NCBI GenBank assembly: GCA_025464695.1
Contig: JAODNQ010000254.1
Span: forward strand, 1 to 14,232
Origin: Frankiales bacterium
GTDB taxonomy: Bacteria; Actinomycetota; Actinomycetes; Mycobacteriales; SCTD01
DNA length: 14,232 nucleotides
Direction of reading: 5' to 3'
Under the pieces are notes generated by a model. That model ran no database searches. It was given only the letters and a program-made list of their open reading frames with translations, and was not told the origin of the DNA. Made by a program: the position numbers and the translations under genes. This document shows, piece by piece, positions 1 through 6,235 of this stretch. Numbering within the stretch: position 1 is the first letter of the stretch; each line of letters begins with the position of its first letter.

Positions 1-713
1 TCGGCGCAGCCCCAGCCGGAGCCGCGCGCGGCGAGCAGCTGCAGGCCGGCCGGCAGCACGTCGGTGACGACGACCGGTCCGAGCGCTCCCACGCCGAGCG
101 AGGTCACCAGCAGAGCGACCCGGCCGCGTGCACCCGGCTGCAGCGCGGGCGGCGGCGTCACGTCGAGCAGGAGGTCGGTGGTCGCGGCGGCGCTGTCCAG
201 GGTCGCGGTCGTGGTCGCGACCTCGGCGCCCGCCGAGGTCGCGCGGAGGGCGAGGCGGGCCGGCAGGACGGCGCCGGTGCCCGTGGCGCGGACGAGCAGC
301 TGCAGCGCGGTCGAGGTGCCCCTCGGCAGCGACGTCGCCGGCGGGAGGGTGCAGGTGCCGCCGCCCGTGACCGGGGCGCAGCGCCAGGTCCGGTCGAGGC
401 CGTCCGACGACGGCTGGCTCAGCGCCCCCGCCAACGTCGTGCCGGGTGCCAGGCCGGAGACCGCGAGGGCCAGGGGCCCGGTCAGCGCGTGGTCCGAGGG
501 GGCGAGCAGACCCACCGCCGCGACCCCGACGCCGCCTGCCCGCAGCGGGGCGCGGGCACCCGCCAGCAGCCGGGCGGGCGTCGCGGTGGGAGTGGCCTGC
601 GCCGCGACGGGCGCGACCGGTGCCGCGATGGCCGCGGCAGGCAGCACCCCGACGACGACGGCCACGGCGGTGAGCAGGCCGAGCAGGGCGCGCGAAGGAC
701 GGGCAGTGCGCAC
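1..713 (-). CDS. Secreted DUF11-like surface protein, partial (3' end outside window)
   Basis: Only the first 237 codons are in the window; the gene continues past its left edge. The start is GTG at 713, with a GGAG ribosome site 6 nt upstream. Residues 1-31 form a classic signal peptide: basic start (VRTARPSR), hydrophobic core (ALLGLLTAVAVVVGVL), and an Ala-rich cleavage region ending AIA-AP. The mature part is rich in Ala, Thr, Val and Pro and is beta-like. Near the edge, the stretch VVVTDVLPAGLQLLAARGSG followed by W-G-C matches the DUF11 / conserved-repeat signature (typically T-D-x-L-P-A-G-L then G-W-x-C), found in wall-associated and adhesin-like proteins. A surface or extracellular matrix role is inference. 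Two cysteine-containing segments (WRC, GTC) near residues 115-125 may form a disulfide. There is no partner gene in the window. The reading frame is clear from codon bias and the signal peptide; the function is not. Confidence 0.72.
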   Translation of the reverse strand, partial: MRTARPSRALLGLLTAVAVVVGVLPAAAIAAPVAPVAAQATPTATPARLLAGARAPLRAGGVGVAAVGLLAPSDHALTGPLALAVSGLAPGTTLAGALSQPSSDGLDRTWRCAPVTGGGTCTLPPATSLPRGTSTALQLLVRATGTGAVLPARLALRATSAGAEVATTTATLDSAAATTDLLLDVTPPPALQPGARGRVALLVTSLGVGALGPVVVTDVLPAGLQLLAARGSGWGCA

Positions 714-1112
714 GGGGAGCTCCAGGGTCGGTGCACGGGCGGCTCAGGAGGGCCGCCGGGTCCCCACCGGCCCGCCGCACGCGGCTGCCCTGAGACCCGG
801 CCCGACGACCGGGAGGAGCGGCGGAAAGGTACGGCCCACAGGCACCGGGAGGACAGCGTTCTCTGGCGGGACCGTCACAAAGGACCAGCTGGGCATGGTC
901 ACGACCGCCGGTCCGGCCCGGGTCCTCGCGCGGCGCCGCTCTGGACGCCGTGTTCTGCGCGTGGGTCACCCGCCCGGCGGCCACATCCGCCCGGCTTCGA
1001 CTGCGGTGACGCACAGCGCGCCCGGCGCGCCTGCCTCGATGAGAGCCGACTCCCGCCCCTGCGCGCTGTCACCGTCCCGGCGTCGGTGCCGGCATCGGGG
1101 AGCGCGCGTGCG
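714..1112. other. Non-coding gap of about 400 bp between the DUF11-like gene and arsC
   Basis: No convincing gene is seen; open frames here have the low-complexity Arg/Pro/Gly composition of GC-rich shadows. The left part must hold the promoter and leader of the minus-strand DUF11-like gene. It contains a possible leader stem, 743-756 pairing with 781-794: two 6-bp helices around a 2x2 internal loop, one pair being G-U. A short GC palindrome lies at 1016-1030. The right part holds a candidate arsC terminator, listed separately. I could not assign a good -35/-10 pair. Confidence 0.5.
1061..1107 (-). terminator. Candidate terminator structure after arsC
   Basis: Five bases after the arsC stop codon lie 7-bp arms (GCGCGCT / AGCGCGC, 1101-1107 and 1061-1067) enclosing an inner CCGGC/GCCGG hairpin at 1077-1092. 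There is no U-run, as is common for actinobacterial terminators, so this rests on position and pairing only. Confidence 0.35.
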
Positions 1113-1547
1113 TCAGGGGGCGAGGGGCAGGCGACCCAGCAGGTCGCGCACACGCTCATCGACCTGGTCGACGATCCGGCGGACGGTGTCGAGGTCCTGG
1201 CCCTTGGGGTCGTCCAGGGGCCAGTCCTCGTAGGTCGTGCCGGGAAAGACGGGGCAGGTCTCGCCGCAGCCCATGGTGATGACGACGTCGGCCTGCTGCA
1301 CGCCCTCGACGGTGAGGAGCTTCGGGGCCTCCCCCTCCGTCGACAGGCCCCGCTCGTGCAGGACCTGCACGACGGCCGGGTTGAGGCTGCTGCCGGGCTC
1401 GCTGCCCGCGGAGCGCACGTCGACGCGACCGGCGCCGTGGTGCTCTGCCAGGACCTTGGCGGCGAGGCTGCGGCCGCCGTTGTGGATGCAGGCGAACAGG
1501 ACCACGGGCCTGGTGCTGCCGTGGGCCTGTCCCGCGTCGGGGCTCAT
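1113..1547 (-). CDS. arsC: Arsenate reductase, low-molecular-weight phosphatase-like (ArsC)
   Basis: This 144-aa cytoplasmic enzyme reduces arsenate to arsenite for export by the adjacent permease. The P-loop is near the N terminus: Cys20-I-H-N-G-G-Arg26-Ser27, the C-x5-R phosphatase signature in its ArsC form. The second half has MGCGETCP (Cys94, Cys98) followed by YEDWPLDDP. This resembles actinobacterial ArsC proteins that use mycothiol/mycoredoxin or thioredoxin for recycling. The length (144 aa) is close to family size. The ATG at 1547 overlaps the stop of the upstream permease gene by 4 bp (ATGA), so translation is probably coupled and the start is secure. Same operon as arsR and the permease. 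Whether the electron donor is mycothiol or thioredoxin cannot be told from sequence alone. Confidence 0.95.
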   Translation of the reverse strand: MSPDAGQAHGSTRPVVLFACIHNGGRSLAAKVLAEHHGAGRVDVRSAGSEPGSSLNPAVVQVLHERGLSTEGEAPKLLTVEGVQQADVVITMGCGETCPVFPGTTYEDWPLDDPKGQDLDTVRRIVDQVDERVRDLLGRLPLAP

Positions 1548-2659
1548 CGCCCGATCGTCCCGGCTGCGGCGTCCTCGGGCCAGTAGCGACGGCGGGCCCA
1601 CAGGGCGGCGTAGACCAGCGCGACGAGGACGGGGACCTCGATGAGCGGGCCGACGACGCCGGCGAGGGCCTGGCCGCTGGTGACGCCGAAGACGCCGATG
1701 CAGACGGCGATGGCGAGCTCGAAGTTGTTGCCGGCGGCGGTGAACGACAGCGTCGCCGTGCGCGGGTAGCCGAGCCCCAGGCGCTTGCCGAGCAGGAACG
1801 ACCCGGCGAAGGTGATCGCGAAGTAGACGAGCAGTGGGACGGCGATCCGGACGACGTCGAGCGGTCGGCGGGTGAGGGTGTCGCCCTGCAGCGCGAACAG
1901 CACGACGATGGTGAAGAGCAGGCCGTACAGCGCGATCGGACCGATCCTCGGCAGGACCGTCGTCTCGTACCAGTCCCGCCCGCGGGCCCGCTCCCCCACG
2001 GCGCGGGTGAGGAGGCCGAGCAGCAGCGGGACCCCCAGGAAGACCAGCACGGACCTGGCGATGGTCCAGACGCCGACGTCGAGGTCCTGCTGGTCGAGGC
2101 CGAGCCAGCCGGGCAGCACCTGGAGGTAGAACCAGCCCAGCGCCGCGAACGCGACGATCTGGAAGAGCGAGTTGATCGCCACGAGCACGGCGGCGGCCTC
2201 GCGGTCGCCACAGCTGAGGTCGTTCCAGATCAGCACCATCGCGATGCACCGGGCCAGGCCGACGATGATCAGCCCGGTCCGGTACTCGGGCAGGTCGGGC
2301 AGGAAGACCCAGGCGAGCGCGAACATCAGCGCCGGGGCGAGCAGCCAGTTGATAACCAGGCTGGCCACGAGGAGCGTGCGGTCGCCGGTGACGGTGTGGA
2401 GCTCGCCGTACCGGACCTTGGCCAGCACCGGGTACATCATGAGGAGCAGCCCGATCGCGATGGGCAGGCTGACGTCGGCGACCCTGACGGTGTCCAGCGC
2501 GTCGTCCAGGCCGGTGAACGTGCGGCCCAGGACCAGGCCGAGCGCCATGGCGGCGACGATCCAGACGGGCAGGAAGCGGTCCAGGGTCGACAGCCGGGCC
2601 AGGACCGGGGTGTCGAGGTCGGTGCCCGGGACGGGCTGTTCGGCGACGGTGTCGCTCAC
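1544..2659 (-). CDS. arsB: ACR3-family arsenite efflux permease
   Basis: This 371-aa integral membrane protein expels arsenite using the membrane potential or proton gradient. It shows about ten hydrophobic segments from residue 31 to 353. Family hallmarks are present: the conserved cysteine in GLARCIAMV (Cys138) in the fourth membrane segment, followed by WNDLSCGD, and the conserved glutamate in AAGNNFELAIAV (Glu314). Both are required for transport in studied ACR3 proteins. The motif pattern is ACR3 rather than the unrelated ArsB type, although the gene is often named arsB or acr3. The start is GTG at 2659, with GAGGAG about 8 nt upstream inside the 25-bp gap after arsR. The 3' end overlaps arsC by 4 bp. 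Its position between regulator and reductase is the usual ars operon order. Confidence 0.96.
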   Translation of the reverse strand: MSDTVAEQPVPGTDLDTPVLARLSTLDRFLPVWIVAAMALGLVLGRTFTGLDDALDTVRVADVSLPIAIGLLLMMYPVLAKVRYGELHTVTGDRTLLVASLVINWLLAPALMFALAWVFLPDLPEYRTGLIIVGLARCIAMVLIWNDLSCGDREAAAVLVAINSLFQIVAFAALGWFYLQVLPGWLGLDQQDLDVGVWTIARSVLVFLGVPLLLGLLTRAVGERARGRDWYETTVLPRIGPIALYGLLFTIVVLFALQGDTLTRRPLDVVRIAVPLLVYFAITFAGSFLLGKRLGLGYPRTATLSFTAAGNNFELAIAVCIGVFGVTSGQALAGVVGPLIEVPVLVALVYAALWARRRYWPEDAAAGTIGR

Positions 2660-2684
2660 GCGGGAGTCTCCTCGGCAGGGTCGG

Positions 2685-3041
2685 TCAGCAGCAGTCGGGG
2701 TCGAGGACGCGGCACAGTGCGCCGAGGCCCTCTGCGTTCGGCCGGTAGTAGACGTTCGTGCCTTTGCGGGTCCCCTCGACCAGCCCGGCGTCGCGGAGCT
2801 GCTTGAGGTGGTGGCTGACCGTCGCCTCGGTGACCCCGACGGCGGGAGCGAGGTCGCAGGTGCACACCCCGGTGGCCGCCTCCGCCAGGATCAGCGACAG
2901 GAGCCGGACGCGGACCGGGTCGGCGAGGGCCTTCAGGCGCAGCGCGATCCCGAGGGCGTCGACCTCGTCGAGGGGGCCGGCGGCGATCGGGGAGCAGCAG
3001 ACGGGAGCGGTCGTGTCGAGCACGGGCAGGGCCTTCGGCAT
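2685..3041 (-). CDS. arsR: ArsR-family arsenic-responsive repressor
   Basis: This 118-aa winged-helix SmtB/ArsR repressor releases DNA when it binds As(III) or Sb(III). The core LKALADPVRVRLLSLI (about 36-51), the recognition region VTEATVSHHLKQLRDAGLV (70-88) and the wing EGTRKGTNVYY (89-99) are all clear. Candidate metal ligands are the vicinal Cys15-Cys16 near the N terminus plus Cys60/Cys62 (C-T-C-D-L) at the start of the DNA-binding unit. This resembles the Corynebacterium glutamicum ArsR site (Cys15, Cys16, Cys55) more than the E. coli one (C-V-C-D-L alone). The protein also ends in Asp-Cys-Cys. I chose ATG 3041 because it begins the compact family-length protein; an in-frame extension upstream to 3128 would run through the operator region. 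First gene of the ars operon, and probably autoregulated. Confidence 0.94.
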   Translation of the reverse strand: MPKALPVLDTTAPVCCSPIAAGPLDEVDALGIALRLKALADPVRVRLLSLILAEAATGVCTCDLAPAVGVTEATVSHHLKQLRDAGLVEGTRKGTNVYYRPNAEGLGALCRVLDPDCC

Positions 3042-3063
3042 GGCCCCAGCGTGCCACAGATGA

Positions 3064-3135
3064 GACGAACGTCGAGGAACTGCTTGACGAACGTCGAGCA
3101 ACGGAGCACGCTCTGAGCAGCTAGACATACGTCTA
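3064..3135. promoter_or_regulatory. Three putative ArsR operator sites in the arsR-arsI divergent gap
   Basis: The gap contains three GAC-N4-GTC elements. Two are inside an exact 13-bp direct repeat, GACGAACGTCGAG, at 3064-3076 and 3086-3098 (22-bp period). The third is TAGACATACGTCTA at 3122-3135, with perfect 5-bp arms. Such imperfect palindromes upstream of arsR are typical ArsR binding sites. They lie between both divergent starts, so one repressor could control both directions. I could not pick confident -10/-35 boxes. Confidence 0.6.
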
Positions 3136-3157
3136 ACCCGAGCCTCTGGAGCCAGCC

Positions 3158-3685
3158 GTGCCCGAGCCCGTCCCTGCCGTCAGCCCCGCGCCCACTCCCG
3201 ACACCGGCCGGGTGCAGCTGGCCCTCAACGTCGACGACCTCGACGCGGCCGTCGAGTTCTACAGCAAGCTCCTCGGCACCGGCCCGGCCAAGCGCCGCCC
3301 CGGCTACGCCAACTTCGCCGTCGCCGCCCCGCCGCTCAAGCTCGTCCTGCTGGAGGACCCCGGCAAGGGCGGCACCCTCAACCACCTCGGCGTCGAAGTG
3401 CCGAGCACCGACGTCGTCCACGCGGAGACCGCCCGGTTGTCCGGCGAGGGCCTGCTCACCGACGAGGAGAGGGGCACGACCTGCTGCTTCGCCACCCAGG
3501 ACAAGGTCTGGGTCACGGCCCCGGGCGGGGAGCGCTGGGAGGTCTACACGGTCCTCGCCGACAGCCCCACCTTCGGCACCAGCCCCCGGACCCTCGTCGA
3601 CGCCGGCCAGGCTCCCGACGGCGTCTGCTGCGCGAGCAGCCGGACCGACGTGCCGACCGCCGACGTGGCCGCCACCTGCTGCTGA
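3158..3685 (+). CDS. arsI: ArsI/CadI-family metalloenzyme (VOC fold, C-As lyase-like)
   Basis: This 175-aa protein belongs to the vicinal-oxygen-chelate superfamily. The VOC unit spans about residues 17-134 (RVQLALNVDDLDAAVEFYSK ... ERWEVYTVL). The pattern, including GYANFAVAAPPLKLVLLE and TTCCFATQDKVWVT, is that of CadI/ArsI. ArsI is an Fe(II) dioxygenase that cleaves the C-As bond of trivalent methyl- or aryl-arsenicals; mycobacterial CadI is cadmium-induced. Visible candidate ligands are Gln20, His76 and Glu128, with the arsenical-binding vicinal pair Cys109-Cys110. The C-terminal tail adds two more pairs, Cys157-158 and Cys174-175. The start is GTG 3158, with GGAG 6 nt upstream. It diverges from arsR and shares its operators. 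Whether the substrate is an organoarsenical or cadmium is not decided by the sequence. Confidence 0.9.
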   Translation: MPEPVPAVSPAPTPDTGRVQLALNVDDLDAAVEFYSKLLGTGPAKRRPGYANFAVAAPPLKLVLLEDPGKGGTLNHLGVEVPSTDVVHAETARLSGEGLLTDEERGTTCCFATQDKVWVTAPGGERWEVYTVLADSPTFGTSPRTLVDAGQAPDGVCCASSRTDVPTADVAATCC

Positions 3686-3867
3686 CGTCGCCCGCTTGCA
3701 GACCGTCGGTGCCGCGACACGCGGGCTGACTTCGACCGGCGTCTCGAGACGGTCGCGACCAGCTGGCCGACGTGTACAGCCTGTGGACGCCCCGGCGAGC
3801 CGACCGGTCCGGCCGACGCCACCGGTGCCGCAGAGCGAAGTGCGGGCACCACGAGTCCGCGCACACC

Positions 3868-3897
3868 GAGGTCTCCAGACCCGCAGCCGGGGACCTC
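3868..3897 (+). promoter_or_regulatory. Strong RNA hairpin between arsI and the lipoprotein gene
   Basis: GAGGTCTCC (3868-3876) pairs with GGGGACCTC (3889-3897): nine base pairs including one G-U, with a 12-nt loop. It lies about 180 nt after the arsI stop and about 40 nt before the next start. It could terminate arsI transcription or sit in the leader of the lipoprotein mRNA. There is no U-run. Confidence 0.35.
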
Positions 3898-3935
3898 AGC
3901 AGACAGCAGCGCCGGCCTTCGACATCATCTGGCTG

Positions 3936-4736
3936 GTGAGTCAGACAACGCTCCGCGTCGGCGCCGCCGTGCTGAGCCTCGTCGCCGCCTCGGCATGCGG
4001 AACGGCCGACCGCGACGTCGCGGCTTCCTCGAGCCCCACGCCGTACGACCAGGCGATCTCGCAGCCCTACCCGATCGCTGCCATCGCGCGGACTGCCGAC
4101 CCGCGCGTGGTCCAGGTGGAGCTGTCGGACCTGCCGGCCGCGAGCGCGACCGGTGCCTGCCAGGCAGACGTCACGTACCAGGTGAACGAGCAGCCGCTCA
4201 GCATCGGGATCGGGGTCTCGGTGAACAGTCGACTGCCCCCGCCGTTCCCCGGCTGCTCGACAGCGTCACGATCGCTCGCGGTGCGTCTGCAGCAGCCGCT
4301 CGGTCGGCGGGACGTCGTCGCCTCCGACCGCGTCACCCCCGAAGGCGGCCGCTTCACGGCGCAGGGACAGGGCTACGTCGAGTGCCGCCCACCCGGCTGC
4401 AACCCCATGGACGAGCCGGTCGTCCCCGACTGCGCCAACCTGCGTGGGGCCGTCGCGAAGACGGACGTCCCTGCGCACTTCGGCATGCACGGACCGTGCC
4501 GAGCTCCGTACGCCGCGCTCGTCGTCGACCTCGGGGCGGGCGCGTGCAGCGCACAGGAAGGGCTCAACCCGTGCGCAGGCAAGCGCCTCGTGCGGCAGTT
4601 CTGGCACGCCGGCGGCAAGGACTGGCAGCTCGTCGTCCAGGGTGAGCGCTCGACCTGCGCAGACGCTCGGCGAGCGCTCGCCGCCTTCCCCCTCGGACTG
4701 TGCCGGGACCCGCAGTGGGTCCGCGCGACGACCTGA
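3936..4736 (+). CDS. Cys-rich putative lipoprotein of unknown function
   Basis: This 266-aa protein starts at GTG 3936. Residues 1-21 (VSQTTLRVGAAVLSLVAASA then Cys21) look like a lipoprotein signal. The lipobox A-S-A-C is weaker than the L-A-[GA]-C consensus, so plain secretion is also possible. The mature part has ten further cysteines (for example GAC, PGC, VEC, PPGC, PDC, GPC, GAC, NPC, STC, GLC), consistent with several disulfides outside the membrane. A Ser/Ala-rich linker follows Cys21. I do not recognise a family; a distant resemblance to small secreted inhibitor folds is not enough to name it. The start is chosen because the signal sequence begins there; the open frame upstream has non-coding composition. 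No clear Shine-Dalgarno is seen. It is followed by a hairpin at 4831-4848. Confidence 0.7.
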   Translation: MSQTTLRVGAAVLSLVAASACGTADRDVAASSSPTPYDQAISQPYPIAAIARTADPRVVQVELSDLPAASATGACQADVTYQVNEQPLSIGIGVSVNSRLPPPFPGCSTASRSLAVRLQQPLGRRDVVASDRVTPEGGRFTAQGQGYVECRPPGCNPMDEPVVPDCANLRGAVAKTDVPAHFGMHGPCRAPYAALVVDLGAGACSAQEGLNPCAGKRLVRQFWHAGGKDWQLVVQGERSTCADARRALAAFPLGLCRDPQWVRATT

Positions 4737-4830
4737 TCCTGTGCAAGCACCTGTGGCGTCACGACCGCAAGGCCGAGCGGGGCACTTGCTACTCCTCCGG
4801 TGCTCGTGTCCTGCCCGCTCGAGGTCTGCA

Positions 4831-4848
4831 CTCCCGAGCGGTCGGGAG
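4831..4848 (+). terminator. Perfect 7-bp hairpin between the lipoprotein gene and a small ORF
   Basis: CTCCCGA - GCGG - TCGGGAG forms a perfect 7-bp stem with a tetraloop, 94 nt after the lipoprotein stop. It ends two bases before the GGAAGGA ribosome site of the next small gene. It may be a terminator lacking a U-run, or a leader stem affecting translation of that gene. Confidence 0.4.
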
Positions 4849-4863
4849 CGGAAGGACAGCCCG

Positions 4864-5019
4864 ATGGCGAACACGGTGCGGGTGACTCCGGCGCAGGTCC
4901 GGGCGGCCAAGCTGAAGGTGAAGCGCTCTGCGCAGGCAGGCGAGCAGGTGTCGCCAGGTGTCGCCGCGATCGCCACTGCTCAGCGCTCCACGTCGAGCTG
5001 TCTCCGCCAGGCTGGCTGA
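4864..5019 (+). CDS. Small basic protein, 51 aa, unknown function
   Basis: The ATG at 4864 is preceded by GGAAGGA with about 6 nt spacing, which strongly supports translation. The product begins MANTVRVTPAQVRAAKLKVK, then has a segment GEQVSPGVAAIATAQ. The form 'V-T-P-x-Q-V-x-A-A-K-L-K-V-K ... P-x-V-x-x-I-A-x-A' is familiar from short actinobacterial hypothetical proteins, but I know no function for them. It is predicted to be mostly helical and positively charged. A near-tandem repeat of GTGTCGCC within the gene gives V-S-P-G-V-A. It is not obviously in an operon: hairpins lie on both sides. A nucleic-acid-binding role would be a guess. Confidence 0.55.
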   Translation: MANTVRVTPAQVRAAKLKVKRSAQAGEQVSPGVAAIATAQRSTSSCLRQAG

Positions 5020-5053
5020 CCGGCAGCAGCTCCAGCTCGCCGCTCCTACTCGC

Positions 5054-5081
5054 CTCGCCTCGCCCCGGCAGGCAAGGCGAG
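5054..5081 (+). terminator. Candidate hairpin terminator after the 51-aa gene
   Basis: CTCGCCT (5054-5060) pairs with AGGCGAG (5075-5081) across a 14-nt loop, 34 nt after the stop codon. The left arm lies in a threefold CTCGC tandem repeat (5049-5063), so alternative pairings are possible. No U-run. Confidence 0.3.
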
Positions 5082-5174
5082 CCAGGACTGCGAGGACGTC
5101 GCGCGGCAGCGGCCAAGGTTTGACTCGTCAGGCGATGCCAAGGACGCGGCACGTGGAAGCCGGGGGGGCTCATC

Positions 5175-5363
5175 GTGCAGATGACGTGTGGGGACTGTCG
5201 CGGGGCAGTCCACTTGGACGGCGCCGATGAAGCCGCGCTCCGTGACCTACGGGCATTCCTGTTCGAGCACCGGGCGTGCGGGGTCCGCCTGACGATGCGC
5301 GTCAGCCTGCCGCAGCAGCGGGCGCCGCAGCAACCGGGCGTCGTGGAGTCCCCGGACGTCTGA
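5175..5363 (+). CDS. Small CxxC/HxxC protein, 62 aa, putative zinc-binding
   Basis: The start is GTG 5175, with a run of seven Gs 6 nt upstream as a plausible ribosome site; ATG 5181 is the alternative. The short protein (MQMTCGDCRGAVHLDGADEA at the N terminus) carries Cys5-x2-Cys8 and His32-x2-Cys35, a spacing that could bind one zinc ion, around a predicted helix (AALRDLRAFLFEH). The tail is Pro/Gln-rich and probably disordered. I do not recognise a family. Support comes from the start site, the paired metal-ligand motifs and the coding-like composition. It is not overlapped by a better frame. Confidence 0.45.
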   Translation: MQMTCGDCRGAVHLDGADEAALRDLRAFLFEHRACGVRLTMRVSLPQQRAPQQPGVVESPDV

Positions 5364-5532
5364 ACGGTGCCCGCCCTGCAGCGACCAGTCGTGCCGGAGC
5401 CCGCGCCGGTGGACGCGTCGTCACGGGGCTGCGGAGCGCCAGGGCGAGCGCACGCCACGACTTAGGGCGCAAGCGGCGAGGGTAGGTGCCAGTCCCCCCG
5501 GTGCCCGAGCTGCGGGAGCCGGCCCGACCGCA

Positions 5533-5559
5533 CCGGCAGGTCGCGGCCGCGACCGCCGG
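5533..5559. terminator. Large GC palindrome at the convergent end of two small genes
   Basis: A perfect 16-bp palindrome GGTCGCGGCCGCGACC (5539-5554) is flanked by CCGGC and GCCGG, with one bulged A at 5538. As RNA this gives 11 bp of stem around a GGCC loop on either strand. It lies immediately after the stop codon of the minus-strand 65-aa gene and 170 nt after the plus-strand 62-aa gene. A bidirectional terminator is the likeliest role; there is no U-run. Confidence 0.5.
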
Positions 5560-5757
5560 CTACGTGTCGAGCAGTCCGCGAACCTGCTCCGCGAAGATCA
5601 CGGCCTGCTCGGCTGCGTCGCGGGCGGCCAGGGCGAGTCGCGCACCCTCGACGCCGGTCGCCTCGGCCTTGTGAGCCGTGGCCAGGGCCTCGGTCGCAGC
5701 GCTGAGCGCGCCACGGGCGAGATCGAGCGCACGGTCGGCTTGTTCCTCGGGGGACAT
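5560..5757 (-). CDS. Small Ala-rich helical protein, 65 aa, unknown function
   Basis: The product starts MSPEEQADRALDLARGALSA and continues as nearly unbroken Ala/Leu/Glu/Arg-rich amphipathic helix to LLDT at the C terminus, with no cysteine and no membrane segment. I chose ATG 5757 because AGGGG lies about 6 nt upstream; ATG 5763, two codons earlier, would leave almost no spacing. It is predicted to be a helical hairpin or coiled coil. I do not recognise a family. It ends directly at a large palindrome, so it is probably a single-gene transcript. Confidence 0.6.
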   Translation of the reverse strand: MSPEEQADRALDLARGALSAATEALATAHKAEATGVEGARLALAARDAAEQAVIFAEQVRGLLDT

Positions 5758-6127
5758 GGTCATCCCCTGCCCGGCGCGCCACCGAGGAACCCGAGTCCTA
5801 GGGCTGCTGAACGTCGGTGACAGGTGCCGTCGCAAACCACGCGGCTGCCGTACGTGGACGCCTTCAGGCCCGAGGGTGACAGCCGACGAGGCCCTCTGAC
5901 CGATCCCTCAGTGCTGGTCCAGCAGATCGGCCGTCGGGTGCAGAAGGCCTGTGGGAGTCGCCAAGGACCTGGGCGGCCGCCCGGTGCGCTCCGCGCGCTC
6001 GCTCCGACTTGAGCGACGTGCGGACACCGGACGGCCGACCGGAACACCCCTTGTCGTCGCCGGGCGGGGCAGCCCGGAGAAAGCGTCGGCCGTGGCCGGC
6101 GAGACTGGTCGTTCGGGAAGGTGCCGC
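5758..6127. other. Non-coding gap of about 370 bp
   Basis: No gene with a believable start and composition is seen on either strand. The left part should contain the promoter of the minus-strand 65-aa gene, but no good -35/-10 pair was found. A perfect 12-bp palindrome GGGCGGCCGCCC lies at 5971-5982. The right end is the region downstream of the 35-aa zinc-ribbon gene. Confidence 0.45.
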
Positions 6128-6235
6128 TCAGGCTCGGGCTGACGCCTCGCTGCGCTTGAGCTCGTCCACGCACACGACGCAGATCGCGTCCTGCTGCTCG
6201 CGGCCGCACTGGGTGCAGAAGACGCCGATGATCAC
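6128..6235 (-). CDS. 35-aa zinc-ribbon microprotein
   Basis: The start is GTG 6235, with a textbook AAGGAG exactly 6 nt upstream. Its GTGA overlaps the stop of the preceding 46-aa gene by 4 bp, so translation is very likely coupled. The N-terminal sequence VIIGVFCTQCGREQQDAICV, followed by V-C, gives Cys-x2-Cys (C7, C10) and Cys-x2-Cys (C19, C22): four ligands of a miniature zinc ribbon. A basic/acidic helix (VDELKRSEASARA) follows. No known family name comes to mind. It is the third gene of a compact cluster after an NlpC/P60 peptidase. The role is unknown; protein- or nucleic-acid-binding through the ribbon is an inference. Confidence 0.68.
   Translation of the reverse strand: MIIGVFCTQCGREQQDAICVVCVDELKRSEASARA

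Noticed and set aside
1016..1030. GC palindrome as a terminator
   Set aside because: A perfect arm match leaves only one to three loop bases and no U-run; a better candidate lies right after arsC.
64..1586. Long plus-strand open frames opposite the DUF11-like gene and arsC
   Set aside because: High GC leaves antisense frames open. Composition is low-complexity, there is no recognisable domain, and the minus-strand genes have signal peptides or catalytic motifs.
1113..2249. A long minus-strand reading (378 codons) that would fuse arsC to a large upstream extension
   Set aside because: The extension overlaps the ACR3 permease in another frame and is Arg/Pro/Ala-rich with no motifs; arsC has its own ATG with a 4-bp overlap.
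5049..5063. CTCGC tandem repeat as a repeat array
   Set aside because: Only three units of five bases; too short to be meaningful beyond its part in a hairpin.
5824..6012. A 62-aa plus-strand ORF starting with GTG in the 5758-6127 gap
   Set aside because: No ribosome site, no motif, an Arg/Pro/Gly-rich end, and composition like the surrounding non-coding DNA.
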